From NCBI GenBank assembly GCA_036583965.1, contig JAZBQD010000063.1, positions 1-64,000 of the forward strand: 64,000 bases of DNA, read 5' to 3'. The notes beneath the pieces were generated by a model. That model was not told the DNA's origin. It saw only the letters and a program-made list of their open reading frames with translations, and searched no databases. Each line of letters begins with the position of its first letter. Position 1 is the first letter of the stretch. Positions 35,351 through 49,075 of the stretch are shown piece after piece. The DNA is from Prunella strophiata (Eukaryota; Chordata; Aves; Passeriformes; Prunellidae). Position numbers and translations under genes: made by a program.

Positions 35351-37207
35351 GTGGCAGAAAGTCCCCCCCCACCACAGATGGTTGGTGCAGATGGAGGAGA
35401 TAACCCAGGCTGGGTCAAAGGACCAGCAAGGGGTCATCTCCTAGCACCTAAAGGGCTGAGGCCCCCAACCAAGAATCAACATCTTGGTCTGGAGAGCAGA
35501 TGTGGGAAGAGATAAAAGAAAAATAAATATCATTGACCAAAAACACTGCCTTACACTATAAAAGCCACATAAATTATTTCAGAGATAGAAGCCTCTTATA
35601 TGATCCCTGGAAATATGTAGGGTGGCTTCTCCCTGAAGCTTGAACACATCTCTGTGATTACTTTTCTGGAAATTGAGAGCAAAGTATATTGATGTATGCC
35701 CCATCAGCAATTGGATGGTAAGATGAAACAGGGGGTTGCAAATTTAACTTGGGGTAGAGACCAATTTTGGATTTAGCTGGAGTCTGCTTGTTTAGTCTGC
35801 TAACTTGTGTGCTCACAAAAAGGCCTGCAGAGAGAACAAAGGAGATTCAAGGCTACTTAGAAAGGAATGCAAGCATCCAAGCTGAAGAGAGATAAGAAGA
35901 GACCCCCACCGACCTTGGGGCTGAAGCAGCCAGAAAAACTGAGTCTGGGTTACAAGGACCACATTACAGCTACGTGACTGAAGAACTGCGCAGGCTCATA
36001 AAAATTGATAAGAAAGTTTAATACACATGTGTAGGCGAGACGGGGGGTTGCACGGTCAGGACGGACGGAGACGAGAGATCTCTGAAGCCAGGTCGTGGAA
36101 CTTGCAGTTTATTGCAAAGGGCGTGGGTGCAGGGCCCTGCTGGGAGCTGCCAGCTGCAGCTCGGAGCAGGCCCCAGAGAAGAAAGGGGTAGAGGGGATGA
36201 GAGGGTAAGAACGTAAAAGGTAAGAGCTGAGACAAGTGAGTAAGTAAGAGATTGCAAAAGAGAGTTCGAGAGAGTGACGAGAGGAGAGACTAGAGACTAG
36301 AGAGAGTAGCGAGAGAGCGAAGTTCCCGTTACAATACAATAAATCTTCTTCTGTGTTGAATATTCTGATTCTCACTAACCAATCTAATACAGCATACAAA
36401 TCCTATAGCATTTACATATAGCCTATAAGAATCACTACATTACCATATTGTGTTACATTTTAAACCCCTAAAAACTTCTCTTTGGACCCCTTCTGCCAAG
36501 CTGGCAGGGTCTGCTGGACCCTTGGACCTGTTTGCTTGCAGAGGGTATTGTTCTATCAAAGGGGATTACTTTCTGCCGGCCACACCATTGTTTTTCTGCT
36601 GTTCAGTAACTAAGGGATCTCAAAGGTTGCTTTCATTTCAATCTCGCTTATAGTTTCTACATTCTCAAAATCTTTTGCCAGGCAGTCATATTTGTAATGC
36701 TTTCTTGTTTCATCTTCCCCAACACACATGCATATGTCTTTTATGCATATGCAACAGGTTTGGGGATAAAATAGACTTGGGAATTTTTGGGGGTGCACAT
36801 GTCCTTGGGGAGCATGCGTCCAGTGCTGAAATAAATCATACCGGCTTTACAACTTTTACAAGTTGTGGAGTTTTTTCCTGCAAATCATAAGATACATTGA
36901 ATCCTAATCTATACTATTTCTTCACTAGCTGTAATATAGATACCTTAATCATGCACTGTATGTTATCTACTAGTAGTGTTTCTTTGTTTATCCTGTGTAG
37001 TAAGAAGTTTGGTTAAAATCTTATGTCTGTTTTTCTTTGGTCTATTCAATAAATAATTCATGTTTTAATAGGTCTGGTTGGTAATTAGTAAGAACTTGCA
37101 ACAAGAGTGGGTTTTGGGGTGCTGGCCACCTCAGAAAAGTTACTGTCTACTGCCAAAGGCCTGGGCAGAGGCAGAAATTTGTTTAAAACTCGCCTCTCCA
37201 TTCATAA
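35351..37207 (+). mobile_element. Inserted LTR block in class I pol
   Basis: Non-coding block between two halves of the RT, starting TGTGGCAGAAAG and ending CATTCATAACA. AATAAA signals lie near 36830 and 37048. The pol sequence around it (AACTCTG left, AGCTGTG right) looks like one duplicated target. It contains an intact minus-strand LTR at 36030-36724. Without that it is about 1.16 kb. Confidence 0.6.
36030..36724 (-). mobile_element. Solo LTR, family C, nested in the inserted block
   Basis: Minus-strand start TGTTGGGGAAGATG at 36724. A perfect 6-bp duplication CACATG flanks it at 36024-36029 and 36725-36730. It resembles the ERVK-2 3' LTR at 55461-56116 (GAATGTAGA, GAAATGAAAGCAA). Confidence 0.9.
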
Positions 37208-38153
37208 CAAGCTGTGAACTATTTGGGCTTCGAGATCACTCAAGGGCAGAGAAATCTTGGCCTTGACAGAAAGGAAGCAATCTGCCAAACTCCAGAACCA
37301 TGGAACATCCAAGAATTACCAGGTTTTCTGGGAGCAGTCGGGTGGTGCTCATTGTGGATATTAAACAATGGACCTTTAGTGAAGCCTCTCTATGAAGCCC
37401 TAAAAGAAACAAAGGAAGGAAAATTGGTGTGAAGTCCCAAGTGCCAAACTGCCTTCCAAGAACTGAAAAAGGGATTAATGAGAGCACCTGCATTAGGGCT
37501 TCCTGACTTAACGAAGCCCTTTGAACCATTTGTACATGAGAGGCAGTATTTAGCCCTGGGAGTCTTGATGCAGAAGCTGAGAACCTGGAGGAGACCTGCA
37601 GACTATTTCTCCAAACAGCTGGACAACATGAGCAAAGGATGGCCAGGATGCTTGTGAGCGGTTGCTGCAACTGTTCAACTGATCCAAGAGGCCAGGAAGT
37701 TCATTACTGCACAGCACATAACTGTTTTTATCCCTCGCATGGTGATATCCGTATTATAGCTAAAGGGGGGACATTGGCTATCCCCCAGCAGGATGCTCAA
37801 TGTCATAGTTTAACATGGGAGGAATTTAGGGAAGTGAGGCAAAAGTTTTTTGTGCAACTGATAGTCTGTTGAAATACTGAGAAGCTGGCCATACCAAGTT
37901 GTGCTTTTGGAACAGGATTATATGGAATTGAAGATGACAGCAGCCACAAATCCAGCCATGTTCCTCAATCCAAAGTCAGTGGATAAGGGAGCCCTGATGC
38001 GATTATCTCCAAACTGTCAAACAGGTATATTTCAGCAGGACTGATTTGAGAGATGATTCAATAGAGAATCATGATTTAGAATTATTCACAGATGGGAGCA
38101 GTTTCATGAAGGATGGAAAACAGATGGCAGGATATGCAGTGGTTGTGGTAGTC
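37208..38153 (+). pseudogene. Class I RT thumb, connection and RNase H start
   Basis: Thumb: NYLGFEITQGQRNLGLDRKE. Connection: GFLGAVGWCSLWILNNGPLV and [20 protein letters not shown]. RNase H starts with LELFTDGSSFMKDGKQMAGY near 38076-38135. A 40-bp foreign motif (TGTCATAGTTTAACATGGGA and on) sits at about 37804-37843. The frame breaks several times. Confidence 0.8.
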
Positions 38154-38850
38154 TGTTATTTTATAGTTTGTTCTTCTGTAGTAAGTTTCAAATATTCCTT
38201 GTTATAAGTTTGTAATGGTTCATTCTATGTACCCTATTTGGCTTCCTAATGGTTAAGTCCTGAGCTGTTTACCCCAAGATTTTCCTGCCAAGTGTATGTC
38301 AATTCCCCGTCAGTCTCCTTGTACCTCCCTTGTTCCCTTGTCTTACCCCTGTCTATCAAAGATAGCACACCCTTTCTGTTCTGGAATGTTCCCTGTCCTT
38401 CATCCCTTCCTCGAAGCAAGATTGGATTGCAAGGTTTGCTCCTTCCCCTTGTTGGCTTCTATTGGATAGCCCTTACCTTGCACTCCTTCCCTAATACCTT
38501 CCTATTGGTAAAAGGTTGTGTCCTCCCCTTATTCCCTCCCCTCCTTAAAAGCAGTTTTTTGCCCTCAGCTATTGTCACTTGTCCCTGACTCCTCTGGGGA
38601 AATAAACCTTCATTGGAACTCAAACAAGTGATCCCTCTCTATTCCTTCGCCTTGGTCCCTCGTATTGGGTTGCTGCTGTGTCACCCACGCCACAGCCACC
38701 GCTGCAGGGAGCTGCAAGCCCCTGTAAGCACCGCCACCTGGGAAGGTCTCAGTAGAGATCCAGGGGTGGCCATTCTCGTGACTGCCCATCAGTCTCGGGG
38801 AGTGAGCTGGCCGGAGAAAATCTACCCTGTGGCCACAGCACGCAGTTACA
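38154..38850 (+). mobile_element. Solo LTR in class I RNase H
   Basis: It starts TGTTATTTTATAG and ends CGCAGTTACA, with AATAAA near 38602. The flanks GTGGTAGTC and GTGGTAGCC match at 8 of 9 bases, longer than a usual retroviral duplication, so the exact edge is open. Confidence 0.75.
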
Positions 38851-39415
38851 GTGGTAGCCACTACTGAAGTATTGGAAGCTCAGTCTTGACCAATTAACAC
38901 ATCAGCACAAAAGGCAGAAATAATAGCACTAAAACAAGTATTGAATTTGGCAGCAGGACAAAGGGTGAATATTTGGACTGATTCTAGGTATGCATTTGGT
39001 GTAATTCATGCCCATGGAGCTATATGGAAGGAAAGAGGACTGCTGTCAGCTATTAAACACAAAGAAGAAATTTTACAACTTTTGGAAGAAATTCAAAAAC
39101 CAAAGGAGGTGGCAGTGATGCATTGCAAAGCACATCAACCTGAGCAAACTAATGTTATAGTGGGAAACTGATTGGCAGATAAAGCAGCTTGAGGAGTAAC
39201 TGAAAAAGGCATCCTAGTGTTAGTGCCACAAAGACAAATTGACATATCTGAATTTAAGCCTAATTATGCCAGTGAGGATCAATGCTTAGCAAACACATTA
39301 AAAGCCACTAAGAATCAGTAGGGATGGTGGGTAACAGACAGCCAACGTTATAATTCCACCTTCTGTAATGAGGAAAATAATGGAAAAAGAACATGACAAA
39401 ACCCATTTGGGACTG
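38851..39415 (+). pseudogene. Class I RNase H end and integrase start
   Basis: NTSAQKAEIIALKQVLNLAA and RVNIWTDSRYAFGVIHAHGA carry the RNase H Glu and Asp. HCKAHQPEQTN has the His. Two stops follow. The integrase N-terminus begins before the LTR at 39416. Confidence 0.8.
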
Positions 39416-39858
39416 TGTAGGAATGTGTCCCCTGTTGATGGAGTGACCAAATTATCCTTTGTCTCCTTAAAAAGGAAAAAAGCCCAGAAGTTTCTCTCCT
39501 CAATTTGGTTAAAAGACACCTCATAGGACCTTGGGGACTTCACCTCAAGCCTAAGGATACTCAATTGGACAGAAGCCAAAAGGTCCCGCCTAAGCAATTC
39601 ACTAGAAAAAGAAGAGAACAAAGGAACTAATTGCTTTTGTGTGGTGTTTTTACCTGGAGCAAGGACCTCTTGCCCTTGGCTTGGGTTTTTCTCTGTAAAG
39701 AACTTTGTTATTTTGCCTTTTATTAAAACTTTTCTGTTTCTAACACTACCTCAGAAGCCATCCTGCTGATTTTATGCCATTGAGGTAGCTGGGCTATATC
39801 GGGTGTGCTATATTTCTCTGAGCGCTCATAAGACCTGGCTCGAGGAGACAATATAACA
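39416..39858 (+). mobile_element. Solo LTR, family E, copy 1
   Basis: It starts TGTAGGAATGTG and ends CAATATAACA. The flanks are GGACTG and GGATTG (5 of 6). ATTAAA is near 39722. Confidence 0.88.
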
Positions 39859-40790
39859 GGATTGAGTCCATGATATCTAGTCTCCAAAGCTCTGTACTCA
39901 GCATAGGAATGACTGAAATAGCAAAATCAATCCTAGTGAAATGTCCAATTGGTTTAAAAACAAATATAGGAAGAGGCCACCTCCTGGAAGAACTAAACAG
40001 GGAAATTCACCTGGACATTACTGGCAAATTGATTTCTCTAAATTACCCAGACAAAACGGGTATAGGTATCTTTTGGTATTGGTAGATACTTTTTCCGGAT
40101 GGCCAGAAGCCTTTCCCTGTCACACCAATAAAGCCGGGGAAGTGGTAAAAATCATGCTTAAAGAAATCATACCGAGATTTGGGGTACCACTTGGGATGTC
40201 CTCAGATAGAGGCCCACATTTTATAGGAGATGTGGTGCAACAGCTGAGCAACACTCTAGGTATAAAATGGGACTTACACACATCTTGGCGACCAAAATCA
40301 AGTTGGAAAGTGGAAAGGATGAATCAGACTTTGAAATTACAAATTAGCAAAATGTGTCAAGAAGCTTCCTTAAAATGGCCACAGGCACTCCCTCTAACTC
40401 TTTTGCAAGTCAGAATTCAGCCGAGGTCAAAAACCAAAGTAAGTCCCTATGAATTGCTGTATGGACAGCTGTGTCAAACATCATCCATTCCTGGAGAAAT
40501 ACATTCAAAGGGAGAAGCAGATTAAAATCTATACTTAATTTCTTTAGGAAAATCTCTAGCTGGACTCTGTCAGTTTATAACCGTATTGGGACCAGTTGTT
40601 TTGGATGCACCCATTCACCCATACCAACCTGGGGACTTTCACATATGTAAACATGTGGAACTCTGAACCCTTAAAAGAAAAGTGGAAAGGACCCTTTCAA
40701 GTCCTCCTGGTAACCTACATGGTACCTAAGGTGGAAGGAGTTGAACCCTGGGTCCATCACACACAGGTAAAACCAGCAACTACACATTAA
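39859..40790 (+). pseudogene. Class I integrase
   Basis: The core still shows all three catalytic residues: WQIDFSKLP near 40022, SSDRGPHFIGD near 40200 and KVERMNQTLKLQ near 40310, in a 194-codon open frame (39941-40525). After a frameshift the C-terminal domain follows (LKEKWKGPFQVLLVTYM near 40670, WVHHTQVKPATTH near 40750). The zinc-finger part is separated by the LTR and a frameshift. Confidence 0.88.
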
Positions 40791-40913
40791 ATACAGCCGA
40801 AACAAGATTAATTAACATCGTGGAGGTTTGTTTTTTGTTTTTTTTTTTTGTTTTGTTTTTTTTTGTTTTGTTTTTTTTTTTTTTTTAATATAAATCCTAT
40901 TTTTTAGGTATAT
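40791..40913 (+). repeat. T-rich tract
   Basis: T runs broken by single G bases at 40829-40887. Nothing else seen. It lies between integrase and env. Confidence 0.8.
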
Positions 40914-41347
40914 TGTATTATTTTTTGCCTTGAGCTAGATCTTTTAAGCTTTCAGCGAGTTATAATACACACCAGGATAGCCCAGCTACCTGGCAGAAGG
41001 CATAAAAGAGCAGGATGGCTCTTGCAGTCATGTTGGAAATAAAATGTTTTAATGAAAGGCAAAATAACAAAGAGAAAAACCGAGCTAGGTGCAAGCAAGT
41101 CTTGTACCTAGTAAAACACCTTACAAAAGAGATTAGTTTCCTTTGTTCACTTACTTTTCTAGTAAATTACCCAGGCGGGACTTCTTGGCTTCTATCCAAT
41201 TAGCTGTCCTTAAATTTAAAGTGAAGTCCCCTTTGTCCTATAAGGTGTCCCCTTTGCTTAGTGGTGAGAGAAACTTCTGGGCTTTTTCCTTTTTAAGGAG
41301 ACAAAGGATAGTTTAATTACTCCACCAATAGGGGGCAGATTCCTACA
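40914..41347 (-). mobile_element. Solo LTR, family E, copy 2 (opposite strand)
   Basis: Minus-strand start TGTAGGAATCTGCC at 41347. A perfect 6-bp duplication GTATAT flanks it at 40908-40913 and 41348-41353. Confidence 0.93.
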
Positions 41348-42817
41348 GTATATGATATGATTTTCTAGGGATATTATTTATTGGATCAACATGAAGATGA
41401 TAAATAATGGCATATTTATAATAATAATAGAAACTATGTTGTTAATCTCTGGGAAGGGAAATGTGATCTTAAAGCTAGTGCAAGATTTTGGCAGATTACA
41501 GAATGCAACCTCTATAACAGCTTGTTTGCCAACACCAACCTCTGCAGAAAATCCAGTTCCATGGGAAGTTTTAGGCAGCAATTTGACAAAAATTTGGGAA
41601 CACATGGGAAGGAAATAGTACCCATGCCAATTGGACAGGGATGGAAGGAGACTATTCTTTACAATGGACATGTAAAGATGATACTGTTGAGAATTCTAAT
41701 AGCTAAAAAACAAGATCTGGAAATAACCTCAAGAAATACTTATCAGCTGACAGATTGCACTAATACCCCTTGGGGATGTGAAATACCAGAAATATGGAAC
41801 AGCCATCAGACAGGAATATATCCAGCCAGTTCAGTGATGTCTAGATTGGGAAGAGAGTCCAGGCCACACAGAGGACTCCTTATACGCAGGTGTAAAATAT
41901 CCTGATTTAATAAGGTCAAGGCAAAAGGATCCAAGGACAAAGGAAAAAATGGAATTGCACTCAAATGTACACTTGTACTAGTAGTAATCCTGAGGTTCAG
42001 CAGCTCACAGCTGTGGCCCAGGCTTTAAGCTTGGGATGTGTTTGTAGAAATTATTCTACCTGTCTTAATGACACCTGGTCTCACCTAATAACAAGACTTG
42101 GAGAGAAACAGACTGTCAGCAGGACAAGGTAAAATCATTAGGACCCACAGTATGGGTGGGAAGTAATGGAATTTGGACCACACATTTGCCCTTAGGAGAA
42201 TTGAGAGTGCAATGGACACTGGGAGTATTACCATTATGTCCCTTGTGGAAGGAATCACCACTGGGAACCCAAGAATGGGGAAAAGTTCATGATGAAAATG
42301 TGATGAAACTTGGAAACATCCCAGTATGGGAGTTATAGTGAGATGGATTTAGGAATCCATCTTTACTTCTCAAATATCTGCCTTTAGGAACAGACTAGCC
42401 ATACACAATTTGACTCTACAAATGAAAACTTTAGCAAATGTAACTCAATTGGGGTTTACTGAAATAAATGAACAATTGCAAGCCACAACTAAAATGACCT
42501 TACAAAATAGATTTACCTTAGACTTATTGCTATTATGTGAACATGGAATACATGGATACTTGAATTCAAACAACAATACTTGTTGTGTGTACATTCCAAA
42601 GGTGACTGCTAAATTGGATGATCAAATAGAGAGGATAAAATCAATTGCTGCATCTAGCAAAGAATTAAGGGCAGGATTAGAAAGTAACTGGTTAAACAAA
42701 ATATTTAAAGGATTTCGATTTTCTCTAACTGGTTGGTTGGCCTCACTTTTGCAAAGTATAATTGTGATGATAGTAATAATCATGATTATGATGCTTGCTT
42801 TAAGCTGCATGAAAACC
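41348..42817 (+). pseudogene. Class I env
   Basis: Surface-subunit fragments include GSNGIWTTHLPLGELRVQWT near 42156. The transmembrane subunit is open from 42410, with QLQATTKMTLQNRFTLDLLL, a CC pair in NNNTCCVYIP and a membrane span (VMIVIIMIMMLAL) near 42763-42802. The Cys that normally pairs with CC seems replaced by His in HGIHGY. The surface subunit has many stops. The frame then runs into the LTR at 42818. Confidence 0.85.
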
Positions 42818-43255
42818 TGTAGGAATGTGCCCCCTATTGGCAGAAGTAATAAACCTGTCCTTTGTCCCCCAAAAAAGGAAACGCTCCAGAAGTTTCACTC
42901 ACCAACTAACAAAGGGGACACCTTACAGGACAAAGGGGACTTCACTCTAAATTTAAGGACAGCTAATTGGATAGGAGCCAAGAAGTCCCTCCTGGACAAT
43001 TTACTATAAAAGCAGGCTCAACAAAGGAACTAACGGCTTTTGTAAGGTGTTTTACTAGGTGCAAGACCTGGTTGACCTAGATCGGCTTTTCTCTTTGTTA
43101 TTTTGTCTTTTATTAAACATTTTTTGTTTCCAACACGTCTGCAAGAGCTCCCTGTTCTTTTATGCCTTCTACCAAATAGCTGAGCTATCTGGGGGTGTAT
43201 TATAACTCACCGAGAGCTTAAAAGATCTGGCTCGAGGTGACTTTTAAATAATACA
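42818..43255 (+). mobile_element. Solo LTR, family E, copy 3
   Basis: It starts TGTAGGAATGTGCC and ends AAATAATACA. A perfect 6-bp duplication AAAACC flanks it at 42812-42817 and 43256-43261. The last 64 codons of the env open frame are LTR-derived. Confidence 0.94.
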
Positions 43256-43371
43256 AAAACCATGATTGCTAATGCAACATGAGGAACTTATATGATGTTA
43301 GTAAAAAGGCAAAGTGAGGCTTATGAAGGCTTGCAAAGAAGACAAGCTTCATAAGCCTCAAAGGGGGGGAA
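43256..43371 (+). pseudogene. Class I env tail and polypurine tract
   Basis: A cytoplasmic tail remnant (MMLVKRQSEAYEGLQ) and then the purine tract AAAGGGGGGGAA at 43360-43371 directly before the LTR. Confidence 0.75.
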
Positions 43372-43835
43372 TGTTGCCAGATGAAAAACCTTTTGCACCC
43401 TTTGGGATAGTACAATGCTTATTCTTCAAAGAACACTGGCCTATGGAACTGCACAATGCTTATTCTGTAGAAAGAAGCATCCAGCCCAGTTGTGCCAACT
43501 TTTACCAGTTCACCAAGTGGTCAGGTATGACTTTGGGGTCATTGACCACCAGGGACCACCAAAGAGACCCCCAGAACAGAAGAACACAAGCTTAAAGGGG
43601 AGGGAAAATATGTTAAGGATTTTGGGGAAATAATTATCATATGTGTGTTTATTCCAGGAAAATCAAGAAATATGAATGTGAAATATAGTATATAAACAGG
43701 AGCTTTTTCTGTACTCATCACACACCATATTTTGGAGGAGATATTCCCTTGTGCATCCAGCCAAATAAAGAATGTCTGCTTCTTAATGCTGCATTGGTGT
43801 CAAAGAGATTTTATTTTTACTGATTTTTGGTAGCA
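43372..43835 (+). mobile_element. Class I provirus, 3' LTR
   Basis: It starts TGTTGCCAGATG and ends TTTTTGGTAGCA. It pairs with 22613-23081. AATAAA is near 43766. Confidence 0.9.
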
Positions 43836-45705
<1,870 letters not shown>

Positions 45706-47316
45706 TTGCAACCTATAGCGCTGCATGGGGTTGTTGTGATCCAAGTTCAGTACCCAGCACTTGGCTTTGTGTCTTGGGGTGATTTTATGATGATACTCTA
45801 TTCCTGATCATCTGCTTTATGCCCAGAAACAACTACTGTAGCTTTAAGGTGGATCTGGGGGAAGGGCGGGAGCCTGGGAGCTCCTGCACCAGTTTTGTTC
45901 AAAGGCTGTCTCAGGAGCATGCTGGGTGCGGCATGACCTGGACTTTGTTGCTTTGCTACATTAGTTTTTTGCTAGCTTAAGCAAAAAGTTTCCTTTTTCC
46001 CCCCCTTTCCCCTGGCCTGGAGGCTGCAGCAGCAATCCTTTCAGTGACTTCTGTTTTGTTTTCTTTTCTCTTGACCTGTTTGGCGAAGTTTTGGTCCGAA
46101 ATCAGACAATCACTGAGACGGTCAACCAGGAGCCTGCTGGAGCCACCCCAGCCAGTCCGAAACCTTGGGAAGGGCTGAACCAACAAGAGAAAAAACACCA
46201 AAATCCAAAAGCTTCATCTGCTGTGAGGAGACCAACACCAGAGGTTCAACAGGTTCCCATCTGCTTTGCCTGAGCTGCTGCATGAACTCCTTTCTTCCCT
46301 TCCCTGAGACAAAGGGGGCGGACGCCATTTTGCCTTCCCTGCCACACAGCCAGCCAGCACGTTTTTTCTTTTCATTTTGAGTTTTTTTGTTCTGCTGTGG
46401 GTTGATGGGTGTATGTGTATGCGGGGTAAGGTTCTGAAAGTTCACTATCTAGCATTTATTCAATTTTTCTTTTTTGTGCCCTACTGGCACCTTGTTTGTT
46501 AATAAACAAGTTGGTAAGTTTTTTCACTTCCACCCACTGGTATTCATTTCTGTCATTGGCAGAAAAAGAGGACTACTGAAGCCCTTCTCTTTAGAGAAAA
46601 CACTCAGTCCATAGCGTTTTCTCCTAAATTTGTCTCTCAACCTAGACAACTCATACGATTGGCCTCAGCCCATCTATCCAGCCTGTCCAGATCCCTCTGC
46701 AGAGCCTTCCTACCCTCAAGCAGATCAAGCCTTCCACCCAACTTGGTGTCATCTGCAAATCTACTGAGGGTGCATTTGATCCCCTTGCCCAAATCATTTA
46801 TAGAGACATTAAACAGTACTGGCCCCAGTACTGAGCCCTGAGGAACACCACTAGTGACTGGCTACCAACTGGATATAACTCCATTCACCACCACTCTCTG
46901 GGCTCAGTTTCTTTCCTAGTAAAGAGTACACTCATCCAAGCAAGCCATGAGCAGCCAGTTTCTCCAGGAGAATGCTGTGGAAATTGTGTCAAAGGCTTTA
47001 CTAAAGTCCAAGTAGACAACATCCATACCCTTTCCCTCATCCATTAAGCAGGTCACCTTGTCATAGAAGGAGATCAGGTTAGTCAAGCAGGACCGCTGGT
47101 GGGCCTGATCCCCTGGTTATCTTGCATCTGTTGCATGATGTCACTCAAGATGATCTGCTCCGTGACCTCCCCTGGCATTGACAGGCCTGTATTTCCCTGA
47201 ATCCTCCTTCCAGGCCTTGTTGTAGATGAGCAACACATTTGCTAACCTCCAGTCAACTAGGACCTCCCAGGTTAGCCAGGACTGCTGATAAATGATTGAA
47301 AGTGGCTGTTGGTGGT
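45706..47316 (-). mobile_element. CR1 fragment, RT region, split by an LTR
   Basis: Minus-strand CR1 runs at 45706-45769 and 46649-47316, with RT sequence and the region around MASAHLSSL in reverse. LTR A at 45770-46648 separates the parts. The expected bases on its right side are missing, so a few were deleted. LTR B cuts the CR1 at 47317. Confidence 0.8.
45770..46648 (+). mobile_element. Solo LTR, family A, in CR1
   Basis: It starts TGTCTTGGGGTG and ends CAACCTAGACA, with AATAAA near 46501. No duplication is seen. Confidence 0.8.
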
Positions 47317-48351
47317 TAGGTTTCTTTTCTTTTGTTCCTTCTTACCTATAGAATTTTTCCCATAAGTTGCCAAGAAACACTGACTACTGGGTACTTATGG
47401 ATACTTAAAAAACCAAAGAAGTAGCCAAGCTCAGGGGGAAGAAGGGCATCTGATTGCATTTCTCTCATGCTGGGGAGTTTCTCTCTGAGGGACAGAGATA
47501 CCTCGAGAATAGAAGCAGGTAAAGGATGAGGGCTGGGGCAGCTGCGGGACTCTCTCGCTCTCGGCTTTCGGAGGAGGATGGTTGGAACCGCTGCTTGGGA
47601 AGGGAATTCATTGCTGCTGCCAGAGCCATGCCCAGAGCTGTTTCTTCTGCCATGAGAGGGACCTATCCCCATCTGCTCGGGTGCCCGGGATCTCGGGCTC
47701 ACCCTTCTCTGCCCTACTGGGAGCCAGGCTGCCGCTGCCCCACCCCTGCTGCTTCTTTGTCACTGCTCTGAGTTTTTGCTACATGGTAGCCCCGCACCCC
47801 CAGCCTGCCAAGACGTCCCGCAGGTTCCAGCCACAGCTCCGGAGTTTCTAATACATCTCGTCCACCAGCCCGGGATCTTTGCTCATTCCTGCCATTCCAG
47901 CTTGGTGCTCCTCAGAGTCCTGCTGGGGCACCGGGATCGACTGCCCCAGAGATTGGTGAAGCAAAGCCTCTCTTCCATCCCTTCCCATCTTGGCCAAGCC
48001 ACCATTATCATGTGCAACACAGCGCCCCCTGCAGCTGCGGCAGAATCATCGCACTTGCCCTGCCCACCAGGCATCACCAGCGCCCCTGCTGTCTGTGACT
48101 GTAACTACATCAAAGGGAAAAGTGCCTGCATCCGAGAAAGCTGTCACCGGCTTCCTGGTTCTGTTTGTTGTTAATGCCATAGTTGTTGATGTTTGTTTGA
48201 CTTGTTATACACACTAGTAAAGAACTGTTATTCCTATCCTCATATCATTGCTGAGACCCCCTTAATTTCAAAATTATAATAATTTGGAGGGAGGGTGTTT
48301 ACACTCTCCATTCCAAGGGAGGCTCCTGCCTTCCCTAGCAGACATCTCTGT
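47317..48351 (+). mobile_element. LTR, family B
   Basis: It starts TGTTGGTGGTTAGG after CR1 and ends near AGCAGACATCTC, about 20 bases short of the usual family B end. A family C LTR begins directly after it. Confidence 0.8.
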
Positions 48352-48461
48352 TGGGGAGCATGAAAGTTTGACAAGAACATTTAGCAGATGCGAATGCTTG
48401 ACAGAAAGATCTTTGAATGTAGAATCTGAGAATGAAATTGAGATGGAATTTTTATTACCTC
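48352..48461 (+). mobile_element. LTR family C, 5' fragment
   Basis: TGTTGGGGAGCATGAAAG and about 90 bases match the first part of 55461-56116, then stop at CR1 sequence. Confidence 0.75.
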
Positions 48462-49075
48462 CCCGAGTAGGGACCCATTTCCACTCCCCTTCATCCTCCA
48501 GGTGTCCTATTCCCTGACAGTGGGAGGCATGGGAGTCCTCTGACTGCTGGTGGGCCTCCCTCAAGGATAGAAGGGCAGAACTTCACCAATCTATTTCCCT
48601 TTCACTTTCCCTAATAAGCCTTAGTCTTTCAACTTCCTCTCTAGGCTCAGCCACCTGTTCACACTGTGGGCAGGCTTCTTCTGCAACGCCCCTGAAACCA
48701 CTGATAAGCTCAAACACTCCACACAGGAAGGGGCCTGGACAGACACATCTTTTTGGAGGGTTCTACTTGGTTATATACACTTGTACTAACCACAGTTTTT
48801 GATCGTGTAAAAACCATTACTAACCAAAAAACCAAAACCAACCAACCAACAAACATAAACTTAGCAAACAACAAACTAAAAACCCCACTAGCAGGGGGAA
48901 ACCTGCAACCCTGACTGCTTCCCCTGCCATGACCTCAGAGATGTGCCACGCCCCTATTTGCCTGCTCATGTTTGCCATGCTCTGGGTCGCTGCACTCCCT
49001 AGAGCCCACTTTTAATCACCCCACTGCTCACAGGAGGAAAGCCCCACCCTGTGCCTGCATGGCTAACGAAATGAC
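48462..49075 (-). mobile_element. CR1 ORF1 start and 5' region
   Basis: On the minus strand ACPQCEQVAEPREEVERLRL carries a CxxC pair and the start of a coiled coil. EWKWVPTRG follows near 48470. It matches the ORF1 part at 20905-22500. Confidence 0.75.

Noticed and set aside
34641..35444. Intact class I polymerase
   Set aside because: The catalytic box is altered and the frame ends in inserted LTR sequence.
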